Below, piece by piece: positions 8,724 to 17,709 of a DNA stretch of 24,204 nt. The DNA lies in assembly GCA_048636595.1 (NCBI GenBank), contig JAIVWI010000023.1, positions 1 through 24,204 on the forward strand, read 5' to 3'. The first letter of the stretch is position 1; each line of letters begins with the position of its first letter. The stretch is from JAJRRA01 sp048636595. Lineage in GTDB: Bacteria; Pseudomonadota; Gammaproteobacteria; Xanthomonadales; SZUA-36. Position numbers and translations under genes: made by a program. The notes under the pieces are model-generated. The model saw only the letters and a list, made by a program, of their open reading frames with translations, was not told where the DNA came from and did not search any database.

Positions 8724-9398
8724 TTATCCTGTCCCGGCCAAACCCGCAATTTTAGTGGAATAAAGCCGGTGCTCAAGGATGTATTCAATTACCGAGTCCG
8801 GCAACAGGAACCGGGGTGACAAACCGGCATGGATCTGGCGTCTGATCTCTGTCGAAGAAATGGCCAGCTGCGTGACCTCGAGGGGTAAAATCAAGCCGGC
8901 AGGCGTTTTTCGTAACTGGTCTGGATCGTTCACCAGGCGGGGTTGAACCTGCTCGAAGAGGGCTCCGGAGTAAATGTGTTTCGATTCCGGCCTGCGCATG
9001 ATGACCAGGTGCGCCAGGTCAAACAGTTTATGCCAGTCATACCATTGGTCCAGGACATTAGCCGCATCCTGCCCGATCATCATCAGGATCGGTGCTTCTC
9101 CCTCTTCTCTCCTGATCTCGCCAAGTGTATCCACCATGTAAGACGAACCTTCGCGCCGGACCTCACGATCATCCACCTGCAGTTCCGGGTATCGGGACAG
9201 GGCCAGCTTCAGCATGGCCAGGCGATGATCAGCCGAAGCAAAGGTGCTGGCGCGATGGGGTGGCGTGCCGGCCGGCAACAGGCGGAAATCCTGCAGATGC
9301 AGCCTCTCCATGGCCTCGAGTGCGGCCCGCAGGTGTCCGTAATGAACCGGATCAAAAGTGCCGCCAAAGATTCCTATGGCCTGCGTGGATCGCGTCAT
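8724..9398 (-). CDS. nadD: Nicotinate-nucleotide adenylyltransferase
   Basis: The protein is 224 residues. The nucleotidyltransferase HxGH-type motif is IGIFGGTFDPVHYGHLR (residues 8-24). MMIGQDAANVLDQWYDW and LAISSTEIRRQI, the C-terminal ISSTxIR ATP-binding motif, are also present. It makes nicotinate adenine dinucleotide from nicotinate mononucleotide and ATP, the committed step of NAD synthesis shared by de novo and salvage routes. It begins eight bases after holA ends, consistent with one transcript. Confidence 0.97.
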   Translation of the reverse strand: MTRSTQAIGIFGGTFDPVHYGHLRAALEAMERLHLQDFRLLPAGTPPHRASTFASADHRLAMLKLALSRYPELQVDDREVRREGSSYMVDTLGEIRREEGEAPILMMIGQDAANVLDQWYDWHKLFDLAHLVIMRRPESKHIYSGALFEQVQPRLVNDPDQLRKTPAGLILPLEVTQLAISSTEIRRQIHAGLSPRFLLPDSVIEYILEHRLYSTKIAGLAGTG

Positions 9399-9406
9399 TT
9401 AATCAT

Positions 9407-10429
9407 TCACTGCAGGTGCACGGCGCCGGGCTCACACAAATGCCAAAGAAGCCTGTCCAGCGTTTGCCACGGGTCACCGGCTGCCCGTCCTTTGCTTTGG
9501 CGGTCAATCAGCGCCAGTGACCGGAAAGAATCATCCAGCTTGTACTCCGACAGGCGCGCGATTGCGGCTTTCATGGGACCCTGCCGGGCCGGCCAGACAT
9601 GAAATTTACGAAAAACTGAAGATTCATTCTCACCCGAACCTATAGCAGCACTAACCGTTGCGGTCAGACTCAACTCGCGATACAGGGCTCCGACCACGGG
9701 CTGGATGGGGGTATTCATGCGATGCAGGCCAGAAGCCACTCGCAGACATTCATTCAACCGCCCCAGGAGGCTGCATTCAACCAGCCGGAACGCATCAAAA
9801 CGGGCGCTGCTGGCGACGGACTTGTGAATCAATTGTGCAGTTACCCTGCTGCCCTGATCCAGCAACAACAGCTTATCTATTTCCTGCTGCGCAGCCAGCA
9901 AATTTCCCTCCACCAGATCCGACAGCAATGCAACCGCATCCGGATCAGGATCCAGACCCGCTTTCAACATGCGCTTGCGGATCCAGTTCGGCAATTCGTT
10001 TGGCTTGACCGGCCAGATTTCTACCAGCACGCCCTGTTTGGCAAGCGTACCAGCCCACTTCGTTTTCCGCGAAGCGGCACTCCACTGACCACAGGATACG
10101 AGTAGCAAAATATCCGGGTCGGGCGAGCTTGCCATTTCGCTCAGCACCTTTGCGCCATCATTTCCCGGTTTACCGGCAGGCAGCCTGATATCGACAATTT
10201 TCTGTGCAGAAAAAAGGGAGAGAGCGGCTGAATCCGCGGCAATGCTGTCCCAGTCAAACTTCCCTTCAACCTGGTAAACATCGCGCTCGACAAACCCCTG
10301 TTTCCGGGCAGCTTCGATGATCTGGTCCCTGCATTCCTGGACCAGCAGTGCTTCGGCTCCGGCTACCAGGTAAACCGGCTTCAGGGAACGCGAAAGCAGT
10401 GCGGGCAACTGGTCGGCGTTAACGGCCAT
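9407..10429 (-). CDS. holA: DNA polymerase III delta subunit
   Basis: The protein is 340 residues, close to the E. coli HolA length. The N-terminal part (LKPVYLVAGAEALLVQECRD) is the typical delta opening. WIRKRMLKAGLDPDPDAVAL and LVEGNLLAAQQEIDKL in the middle mark the AAA-like lid region. Delta is the wrench of the clamp loader that opens the beta sliding clamp. The position between lptE and nadD is the conserved gammaproteobacterial order. A 72-base gap separates it from lptE, and I see no confident promoter in it. Confidence 0.95.
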   Translation of the reverse strand: MAVNADQLPALLSRSLKPVYLVAGAEALLVQECRDQIIEAARKQGFVERDVYQVEGKFDWDSIAADSAALSLFSAQKIVDIRLPAGKPGNDGAKVLSEMASSPDPDILLLVSCGQWSAASRKTKWAGTLAKQGVLVEIWPVKPNELPNWIRKRMLKAGLDPDPDAVALLSDLVEGNLLAAQQEIDKLLLLDQGSRVTAQLIHKSVASSARFDAFRLVECSLLGRLNECLRVASGLHRMNTPIQPVVGALYRELSLTATVSAAIGSGENESSVFRKFHVWPARQGPMKAAIARLSEYKLDDSFRSLALIDRQSKGRAAGDPWQTLDRLLWHLCEPGAVHLQ

Positions 10430-10501
10430 TGTTTGCGGTCTGTGTCTTGTCTTGGATCATCTGCTTAGCTCTGAACATGACAATATCGCATTGAAGGAGT
10501 A

Positions 10502-11017
10502 CTAATTCGGTGACCCCAGGCGCGTCACGAGCATGCGGGCCAGTGTCTCTGCCAGGTCCTGCTTGAGGTATTCCTGCTCCCGGGAAGAGGCAAGAATTTT
10601 CTGTTCATCGAAACTGATTTCCCGTGCCTGGCGCATGGTCTGCAAGGGAATGATGTCTTGGCCATCGGTATCCGTTACACGAAACTTGACCGTGTGGGTG
10701 ATGCGAAACTCCCTCACGCGGGCGTTGTCACCAACGGTTAACACTTCGGTGACTACGCTATTGGTCGGGATTTCCAGGAATGCCGTGGCATTTTCGCTGC
10801 TCACAAAAGTGGCGCCGCTTTGTTCCAGCAGCACCCGGACCCGGCGGGCCAGGAGGCTGTATTCGTCATTAACGACCATGCGTGTCTGCGCCATTTCCGG
10901 CGGCAGTTCCATGTCCTCCCTGAGCTGAAATCCACAAGCAGTACACAGCAGGACCAGGACCAGCCCACATATCGCACGAAGGCGGGCCGGAAGCGGATTG
11001 AACTGAATCGGTGACAT
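10502..11017 (-). CDS. lptE: LPS-assembly lipoprotein LptE
   Basis: The protein is 171 residues with a lipoprotein signal peptide. After an N-terminal positive stretch and hydrophobic core (ICGLVLVLLCTAC) the lipidated Cys is C28, giving mature CGFQLRED, the hallmark LptE start. The lipobox is slightly unusual, with Cys rather than Leu at -3. LptE plugs the LptD beta-barrel in the outer membrane and helps deliver LPS to the cell surface. Its ATG lies five bases after the leuS stop, and holA follows, the conserved leuS-lptE-holA arrangement. Confidence 0.94.
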   Translation of the reverse strand: MSPIQFNPLPARLRAICGLVLVLLCTACGFQLREDMELPPEMAQTRMVVNDEYSLLARRVRVLLEQSGATFVSSENATAFLEIPTNSVVTEVLTVGDNARVREFRITHTVKFRVTDTDGQDIIPLQTMRQAREISFDEQKILASSREQEYLKQDLAETLARMLVTRLGSPN

Positions 11018-11022
11018 GCAGT

Positions 11023-13632
11023 TCAGCCTACTACAATATTCAGAAGGCGGTCGGGGATATGAATGACCTTGCGGACCTGCTTGCCTTCCATGTACCGGCT
11101 CACATTCTCGATCGCGACAGCCTGCTCCAACACCTCTTCCTCGTCCAGGCCGGGCTCCAGTTCCATCCGGGCGCGCAGCTTGCCATTGATCTGCACCACC
11201 AGCGTAATTTGCGTGCGCTGCCTGGCAGATTCATCCGCCATCGGCCATGGCGCACAGTAGAGCGGGCCGCTACCACCAAGCGCCTCCCACAACACTTCGC
11301 AAATGTGCGGCGTAATGGGCCCCAGCAGACGGACAATCGCCAGCCAGGCCTCCTGCAGTACCGCCCGTGACTGTTCGGTTTTGATTTCAAAACGCGCCAG
11401 GTGGTTGCTCAGTTCCATAACTGCTGCGATGGCCGTGTTGAAAGTGTATCGCCGGCTGACGTCATCACTGACCTTGGCGATGGTGTCATGCAACAGGCGC
11501 CGGATTTCTTTTTCCTGTGCGTTCAGAGAAGCCGTATCCAGCGCCTCGACCGGTCCTTTTTCTACGTGTTCGGTAACCTGTGACCACACTCTGCGCAAGA
11601 AACGCGAAGCGCCCTCGACACCTGATTCAGACCACTCCAGTGACTGGTCCGGCGGCGACGCAAACATCGAGAACAGGCGAATGGTGTCCGCTCCATAACG
11701 CTCGACCAGACCTTCCGGGTCGATGCCATTGTTCTTCGACTTCGACATCTTTTCCACCGCGCCGATGAAGACCGGCTGACCGTCCGAAACCATCTTTGCA
11801 CCGATCGGCTTACCTTTCTGGTCACGTTCCACCTCGACATCGGCAGGGTTGATCCAGTGGATTCCGCCGTCCTCATCCTTGCGATAGTAGGTGTCTGCAA
11901 TCACCATGCCCTGGCACAACACACGCGTCGCCGGTTCGTCCGAATCCACCATCCCGGCGTCGCGCAACAGCCTGTGGTAAAAGCGGAAATACATCAAATG
12001 CAGGATGGCGTGCTCGATGCCTCCGATGTACTGGTCGACGGGCAGCCAGTACCTGGCCCGCTCATCCAACTGTGCATCGGCGCCAGGGCAGCAATACCTG
12101 GCGTAATACCAGGAAGATTCCATGAAGGTGTCAAATGTGTCGGTTTCGCGCTCCGCGGGCCCACCGCATTGCGGACAGGTTGTTTTACGCCATTCCGGAT
12201 CAGTTTTGAGCGGCGACTGCACCCCGGTAAAACTCACATCTTCCGGTAATATGACCGGCAACTGGTCCTCCGGCACCGGAACTGCATCGCATTTTTCACA
12301 GTAAATTACCGGGATGGGACAGCCCCAGTAACGCTGGCGGCTCACGCCCCAGTCGCGCAGCCGGTAATTGATTACGCGCTTGCCGATGCCTTGGGACTCC
12401 AGCCAGACCATTGCTTTTTCAATGGCTTCATCCACCTCCAGTCCATCCAGCCATTCACTGTTGATCGCGGGACCACTTCCCGTCCAGGCTTCTCCTTCCC
12501 AGTCTTGCGGAGGCGCCACGGTGCGCACGATCGGTAAGCCGTGGCTGACTGCGAAATCCCAGTCCCGCTGGTCCTGCCCCGGCACGGCCATGATGGCGCC
12601 CGTGCCATAACCCATCAAAACGTAATCGGCAATATAAAGTGGTACGGGTTTCCCGGTAAAAACATTAAACAGATAGGCGCCGGTAAAGATGCCCCGTTTT
12701 TCCAGTGCACCGCCAACCGCCAGGCGCTCGGTTTCACTCACATTTTGCGCCTGCTTCACGAAAACCTGGACTGCTTCCGCCTGGTCCTGCGTTGTAATTT
12801 CGGAAACCAGTGGATGTTCAGGCGCCAGAACGGCGTAAGTCATTCCGAATGAAGTATCCGGGCGCGTGGTAAACACGGCCACCGCCCTGCCCTGCGGGTC
12901 GGGCTTTCCCTGTGCATCGCACACTTTCATTTCAAATTCGGCGCCCTCGGACCGGCCGATCCAGTTCCGCTGCATGGTCTTGACCGAGTCCGGCCAGCCG
13001 TCCAGTTCATCCAGGCCCTGGAGTAACTCCTCGCTGTAATCGGTGATTTTCAGGAACCACTGGGATATCGCTTTGCGTTCCACCTCGGCCCCGGAACGCC
13101 AGCCCCGGCCATCGATAACCTGCTCATTGGCCAGCACCGTCTGATCCACCGGGTCCCAGTTGACCTCTGCTTTTTTACGATAGGCCATGCCGTTTTTCAT
13201 CAGGCGGGTGAACATCAACTGTTCCCAGCGGTAGTACTCCGGTTTACAGGTGGCCAATTCCCGTGACCAGTCGTAAGCGAAACCGAGGCGCTTCAACTGT
13301 CCGCGCATGTGCTCGATATTGGCATAGGTCCACTTCGCCGGGGCGGTATTGTTCTTGATGGCCGCATTCTCCGCCGGCAGCCCGAAAGCATCCCAGCCCA
13401 TGGGCTGAAGCACATTCTTCCCGCACATGCGGTGATACCTGCTGATCACATCTCCGATGGTGTAGTTGCGCACGTGACCCATGTGCAGCGCACCGGACGG
13501 ATACGGCAGCATGGAAAGGCAATAGAATTTCTCTCCTTCAGCCTGTTCATGCGCACGGAATGCATCCTCGTGCTCCCAGCGCTGCTGGACCTTTACTTCG
13601 ATTTCACCGGGGTTATAAGGTGTGATCGCCAT
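11023..13632 (-). CDS. leuS: Leucyl-tRNA synthetase
   Basis: From ATG 13632 the protein is 869 residues (E. coli LeuS is 860). The HIGH-type motif is PYPSGALHMGH, with HMGH at residues 50-53. The CP1 editing domain threonine-rich stretch is VFTTRPDTSFGMTYAVLAPE. The KMSKS loop is at residues 628-632. The C-terminal domain ends LLNIVVG. An in-frame ATG at 13746 would add 38 residues inside the upstream gene. I reject it because LeuS proteins start near MAITPYNPGEIE and a GAAGG lies about 10 bases before 13632. The start is 13 bases after the DUF3604 stop, so the two are probably co-transcribed. No T-box leader fits in that space. Confidence 0.97.
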   Translation of the reverse strand: MAITPYNPGEIEVKVQQRWEHEDAFRAHEQAEGEKFYCLSMLPYPSGALHMGHVRNYTIGDVISRYHRMCGKNVLQPMGWDAFGLPAENAAIKNNTAPAKWTYANIEHMRGQLKRLGFAYDWSRELATCKPEYYRWEQLMFTRLMKNGMAYRKKAEVNWDPVDQTVLANEQVIDGRGWRSGAEVERKAISQWFLKITDYSEELLQGLDELDGWPDSVKTMQRNWIGRSEGAEFEMKVCDAQGKPDPQGRAVAVFTTRPDTSFGMTYAVLAPEHPLVSEITTQDQAEAVQVFVKQAQNVSETERLAVGGALEKRGIFTGAYLFNVFTGKPVPLYIADYVLMGYGTGAIMAVPGQDQRDWDFAVSHGLPIVRTVAPPQDWEGEAWTGSGPAINSEWLDGLEVDEAIEKAMVWLESQGIGKRVINYRLRDWGVSRQRYWGCPIPVIYCEKCDAVPVPEDQLPVILPEDVSFTGVQSPLKTDPEWRKTTCPQCGGPAERETDTFDTFMESSWYYARYCCPGADAQLDERARYWLPVDQYIGGIEHAILHLMYFRFYHRLLRDAGMVDSDEPATRVLCQGMVIADTYYRKDEDGGIHWINPADVEVERDQKGKPIGAKMVSDGQPVFIGAVEKMSKSKNNGIDPEGLVERYGADTIRLFSMFASPPDQSLEWSESGVEGASRFLRRVWSQVTEHVEKGPVEALDTASLNAQEKEIRRLLHDTIAKVSDDVSRRYTFNTAIAAVMELSNHLARFEIKTEQSRAVLQEAWLAIVRLLGPITPHICEVLWEALGGSGPLYCAPWPMADESARQRTQITLVVQINGKLRARMELEPGLDEEEVLEQAVAIENVSRYMEGKQVRKVIHIPDRLLNIVVG

Positions 13633-13645
13633 GCTTTCGCAGCCT

Positions 13646-15583
13646 TCAGGACTCGGGTGTGTACCAGATTGGAGAGGTGTAGGCTCGCTCCTGGATCGAG
13701 GTCGGCACTCCCTCCGGCAGGTCGATGCCGAACCGGAAAGCATCATAGGTGGACCAGCGCGGAGTCGGTATTTCCAGCACCCGCGCGTAATAGAACGCCT
13801 TTAGAGCCGGATCAAAATCGGGATCGGTCCAGACCGTTCCCAGTTCGGAGGCGCCGATGGTGTTGGTCCAGTTGGCATGGGCAACATCCACGGTGTTGCC
13901 CACGGCGGGCAGTTTGCCATCCGCGCCCTGCACCCGGCCACCTGACCAGGCAACGTCATAGACCTTCTCCCGGGTTACACCTTTTTTATCAAGCCAGCCT
14001 TTTACGATCTGGATGCGGTCGAGGTTGGCCCCGATCGGATCGCGCAAGGCATAGACCAGGAAGCTCGGCGCCTTGGCGCCATCGGGCCTGACCCGCAAAT
14101 CGCCGCCCATCGGCACACCTTTTTGATACCCCACATTGGCCGGTATGCGCGAGTTCCAGTCCTGATCGGTAAAATCCCAGCCGCCAAACAGGCGCACAGC
14201 CATGCGCGGGCCGGTAGTCCCATAGACTTCCTTGCGCTGCATTGCATCGAAAATGGCCTCACGGGTATTCTCCGTGGCCCAGACTGCGGCCAGCCCCGAG
14301 GCAACCATTTGCCAACCCATGATGACTCCATTTTCATTTTCCATGAAAGGATGCGTCATCCGTTTCGGGTTGGGCTCGTAACCAGAGTGTTTACCGAAGA
14401 AGTTGTCTTCCTCGGCGGTTGCCAGCGAGGTGTGGCTGTCGGTGCTGCCAATCATGCCGAACTTATAAGGATTGGTGCCGAGACGTGACTCGATGGCCAG
14501 GCCGCGTTTCAGTGCTTCGCGGGCGTATTCGCCAGCCAGCATGTCGTCGGTCTTGGCCTCGGAAACATCGAGGTTGCCAATAGCCCAGGTCTCGTAATCT
14601 GCAAATTCATCGTTTGGCGACAGGAAGGGGTGGGTTTCGCCATCACCCTTGATCTGGGTTGCTTCGTACAGCGGCTCCCACTTGTTGCGTTGGGTAACAT
14701 AGGCATCATCGAGTTTCTTTCCATTCCACTGCGCTTTGAGCGGGAACATGATGCCGTTTGACAGGTTGCCATTGTGTGCGATCGCCAGTATTTCGCCCTC
14801 GGTCTTGCTTTCATAATTGGCGAGATACTTCCACAAATCCCGCGGATCGGGGCTGCCCTGGGGCGCCGTCATGGTGAAAGGCACCACCTGCCTGGCCCGG
14901 ACCGCGCCGTCGCGCATGATAACCACCCGGTGCATGTTGTTGCCCTTGATCAACGAGGTCCACTCAAATCCGATAAAGGCAGTAAACCGTCCCGGATCGT
15001 TGAATGTCTCGGCATCGGCAATGACGCCTTCCCAGAGGTTCTTGTAGGCTTTTGAACCCGGCGAATAGAGCGCGATCATCTCCGGTTCCATCTCACCCTG
15101 GGAGAAGGTCGTAATCAGGTCGAGCGTTGCCTGTACCGCTGCATCACCGCCTTCCTCGAACCCCTTGATCCAGCGCGCCGACTGCTCAAAGGCCAGCAGT
15201 TCCGGCTTACCGATGGAAATATCACTGAAGAGACCGATACCATCGGAATGATCGGCTATCACCAGCCAGTCCAGCGGGCGGGACAATCGCACTGCCTGGC
15301 CGGTGGAGGAAACGACTTCCTCGCCGCGCGCGAAGCGGTAAGCCGCGCGCGGAGACAGGCGGTTGCCGAACAGGCCGGCATCCATCGACAGAGTGGTGTG
15401 GAGGTGTGTATCGCCCCACAGCGGTCGCTCCGGAAAACCGCGTTGCGCATAGGGAGAGTAAACTTTGCCGGTATAGGCCTTGGATAGTACTTCCGGCGTC
15501 GGAATGCCGGTGCCCTGGGCCATGGCGGGAAGCGCAGTCATAAGCGCAATGGTAAAAACGGTGGTGAGCAGGAATCTGGTCAT
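13646..15583 (-). CDS. Secreted DUF3604 (PHP-like) protein
   Basis: From ATG 15583 the protein is 645 residues with a clear Sec signal peptide (MTRFLLTTVFTIALMTALPA, cleavage likely after AMA at residue 22). The mature protein has DUF3604 features: LWGDTHLHTTLSMDAG (H60, H62), DWLVIADHSDGIGLF (D111, H112), FIGFEWTSL and GMIGSTDSHTSLAT. These His/Asp motifs resemble a PHP-type metal site. The biochemical function of the family is not firmly known, and members are common in marine and environmental bacteria. An ATG four codons upstream (15595) is possible, but GGAG (15590-15593) sits six bases before 15583. A candidate promoter and hairpin precede it. It separates pgi from leuS, an unusual insertion in a housekeeping block. 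Confidence 0.9.
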   Translation of the reverse strand: MTRFLLTTVFTIALMTALPAMAQGTGIPTPEVLSKAYTGKVYSPYAQRGFPERPLWGDTHLHTTLSMDAGLFGNRLSPRAAYRFARGEEVVSSTGQAVRLSRPLDWLVIADHSDGIGLFSDISIGKPELLAFEQSARWIKGFEEGGDAAVQATLDLITTFSQGEMEPEMIALYSPGSKAYKNLWEGVIADAETFNDPGRFTAFIGFEWTSLIKGNNMHRVVIMRDGAVRARQVVPFTMTAPQGSPDPRDLWKYLANYESKTEGEILAIAHNGNLSNGIMFPLKAQWNGKKLDDAYVTQRNKWEPLYEATQIKGDGETHPFLSPNDEFADYETWAIGNLDVSEAKTDDMLAGEYAREALKRGLAIESRLGTNPYKFGMIGSTDSHTSLATAEEDNFFGKHSGYEPNPKRMTHPFMENENGVIMGWQMVASGLAAVWATENTREAIFDAMQRKEVYGTTGPRMAVRLFGGWDFTDQDWNSRIPANVGYQKGVPMGGDLRVRPDGAKAPSFLVYALRDPIGANLDRIQIVKGWLDKKGVTREKVYDVAWSGGRVQGADGKLPAVGNTVDVAHANWTNTIGASELGTVWTDPDFDPALKAFYYARVLEIPTPRWSTYDAFRFGIDLPEGVPTSIQERAYTSPIWYTPES

Positions 15584-15627
15584 TATTAACTCCATCTTCA
15601 GTTTGCTGAGAATTCTATATTGGTAGT

Positions 15628-15668
15628 GTCCCGTGACGGCTGTGGGTATGACGGGACGGCAAAGTATA
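15628..15668 (-). promoter_or_regulatory. Candidate -10 box and leader hairpin for the DUF3604 gene
   Basis: On the minus strand a TATACT (15663-15668) precedes a 7-base inverted repeat, GTCCCGT/ACGGGAC (15651-15657 and 15628-15634, 16-base loop), between it and the DUF3604 start. No good -35 lies at standard spacing. The repeat could be an operator or a 5' leader hairpin. No T-run follows it, so it is unlikely to be a terminator for pgi. This is a weak call. Confidence 0.3.
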
Positions 15669-15774
15669 ACAATAATACGTGCCCGGGCCTTGATGACGAA
15701 ACTACACCTGCAAACAAAGCCACAAAGCCAACAATAATCTGCGTCCTTTGCGGATAAATTCCCAGCGTATGAGC

Positions 15775-17412
15775 TCAGCGTGTTCGCTTACGGATATGGT
15801 CAACCAGGCCTTCGAGGCCGGGGATATCTTCCGGGATGGCTGCACCTTCGCCTGACAACGCAGGCTGGATCGCGTCGGCCAGGGATTTTCCAAGCTCCAC
15901 GCCCCACTGATCGAAGGCGTTGATTTGCCAGATGACGCTTTCGACGAAGACTTTGTGTTCATAAAGCACCAACAATCGGCCCAGCATGGCGGGGCTTAAA
16001 TCGTCGAGCAGGATTACATTTGATGGCCGGTTGCCGGGCATGATCCGGTGTGGCAGCACCGCTTCCAATTCTTCTTTGGCCACGCCCTGGCCGCGCATCA
16101 TTTTCATGGTTTCATCCCGGTCACGGCCCACAGCAAGGGCGGTCGCCTGCGCCAGCATATGGGAGAGCAACTGCTGCTGCGCCTCCAGATCCTCATGGTC
16201 CGGATTCACCACGCCGATAAAGTCCAGCGGGACCACGGTAGTGCCCTGGTGAAATGCCTGGAACAGGGCGTGCTGTGCATCCGTACCGCAATCACCCATC
16301 ACCACAGGCGAGGTGTCCAGTGAAACCGGCTGGCCGGACGTATTGACCGACTTTCCGTTCGACTCCATCTCCACCTGCTGCAACCAGTTCGGCAGACCCT
16401 TCAACCGACTGTCATAAGGAATGAGGCCATTGACATCGTAGCCGCAAATGTTGCGGTGCCAGATCGACAACATGGCCAGGATGACCGGCAGGTTGTCAGT
16501 CAGAGGCGCTTCGCGAAAATGGCGGTCCATCGAGGCTCCGCCCTGCAGGAATTGCTCAAATGAATCTGTCCCCATGCTTACCGCAGCAGTCACGCCGACC
16601 GGCGACCAGATGGAAAAACGGCCTCCCGTCCAGGTGCCCATTTGCAGAATGTGATCCTCGGGTACACCAAATTGACTGGCCTTATCGGCAGCAGCTGTGA
16701 CAGCAAACAACCTCTGTTCGGACTCTTCCGGGCTGAGCGATGCTGACTGCCACTGGCGAATACGGTTCGCGTGCAACAGCACCTCGCTGGTGGTGAAACT
16801 TTTTGACACCAGCATCACTGCGGTTTCGCGTGCATCGATCCTCTCGAGCAGGCGTTCACGCTCAAGCGCATCGACCGAACTGAGAAAATGTATCTGTGGA
16901 CAATCCCCGCTTGGCGGAAACGCCTCGCAAAGCAGTCGCGGCCCCAGCAACGAACCTCCAATACCGACATGAATGAGATGCCTGATACGGCCCTGCCCCG
17001 TCTCACCCGGGAGTTGTCCCCGGTGCAGGGCTTGTGCAATTTCTTTAAGGCGATCGGTGGCGCCGCTCAGTAATTCGGCCTCGTCAGCATCAAGGAGATC
17101 GGAAAAGTTCTTCTCGCGCCACAGGGGGTGCAACACCGCACGTTGTTCGGTCAAGTTGATACGCGCCCCTGCGAACATGCGTTCGCGCAGTGCTTCCAGG
17201 CCACTGGCGCTGGCCAGTTCCATCAAGTTCTCAAAATCACCCGGATTCAGTGCCGTGCGTGAAAAATCAAGCAATATTCCATCGAAAGACCTGGAAAACT
17301 GTTTAAACCGGTCTTTTTCGTTTAATAAATGTTGTTTTATAGTCACCCCATGGCTGTTGCTTTTACGCAACACTTCCATGATTTTGGTGGATTTTTCAGA
17401 ATTCTCGATCAT
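15775..17412 (-). CDS. pgi: Glucose-6-phosphate isomerase
   Basis: The protein is 545 residues, within the family range of about 540-550. Visible motifs are HVGIGGSLLGPRL (residues 148-160), the conserved SKSFTTSE (203-210), GTWTGGRFSIWSPVG (259-273), catalytic Glu350 in VEMESNGKSV, His381 in TDAQHALFQAFHQGT, and Lys509 in FDQWGVELGKSL. It interconverts glucose-6-phosphate and fructose-6-phosphate in the cytosol. The start fits alignment with E. coli Pgi, but no clear Shine-Dalgarno precedes it, so an internal ATG at residue 12 remains possible. It is separated from panC by a terminator and an AT-rich 177-base leader, so it probably has its own promoter there, though I cannot place one with confidence. 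Confidence 0.96.
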   Translation of the reverse strand: MIENSEKSTKIMEVLRKSNSHGVTIKQHLLNEKDRFKQFSRSFDGILLDFSRTALNPGDFENLMELASASGLEALRERMFAGARINLTEQRAVLHPLWREKNFSDLLDADEAELLSGATDRLKEIAQALHRGQLPGETGQGRIRHLIHVGIGGSLLGPRLLCEAFPPSGDCPQIHFLSSVDALERERLLERIDARETAVMLVSKSFTTSEVLLHANRIRQWQSASLSPEESEQRLFAVTAAADKASQFGVPEDHILQMGTWTGGRFSIWSPVGVTAAVSMGTDSFEQFLQGGASMDRHFREAPLTDNLPVILAMLSIWHRNICGYDVNGLIPYDSRLKGLPNWLQQVEMESNGKSVNTSGQPVSLDTSPVVMGDCGTDAQHALFQAFHQGTTVVPLDFIGVVNPDHEDLEAQQQLLSHMLAQATALAVGRDRDETMKMMRGQGVAKEELEAVLPHRIMPGNRPSNVILLDDLSPAMLGRLLVLYEHKVFVESVIWQINAFDQWGVELGKSLADAIQPALSGEGAAIPEDIPGLEGLVDHIRKRTR

Positions 17413-17589
17413 TATTTTGGACTTTTGAGTGGTTTCGGACCGGCTGAGCAGTCAAATTGAAAAATAAATCAAAACAAATACAGCCTTGCCCGGGAAAAAA
17501 TATTAGCTGAAGTAAGAAAATCGCATAACAGAGCCATTATTCAGCAAAAGCAACAGGAAGATAAGGAATGAAATCAGCGGAAACGGGAT

Positions 17590-17621
17590 AAAAAAAACCT
17601 CTCCCCTGTTAGGAGGAGAGG
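17590..17621 (-). terminator. Rho-independent terminator of the pcnB-folK-panB-panC operon
   Basis: On the minus strand a GC-rich hairpin (17598-17621, arms CCTCTCC/GGGAGAGG-like around CTAACA) is followed directly by eight T residues (17590-17597 on the complement). It lies 88 bases past the panC stop and before pgi, so it should end the pan operon transcript. On the plus strand the same hairpin lacks an adjacent T-run. Confidence 0.85.
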
Positions 17622-17709
17622 CAGACTTTTGGAGTGATGTATCCGTCTTTCGCGCCCTGCGACCTCGATAAATGTTGCAGTTTTACCAAGGTTGGTTGTA
17701 ATAATACCA

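Noticed and set aside
13633..13746. N-terminal extension of LeuS by 38 residues.
   Set aside because: It lies inside the DUF3604 coding region and lacks family similarity; the family start fits 13632 with a nearby GAAGG.
17567..17590. A 7-codon plus-strand frame (MKSAETG) behind AGGAAGATAAGGA just before the terminator hairpin.
   Set aside because: It is too short to support, has no downstream plus-strand gene to control, and overlaps the leader of pgi on the other strand.
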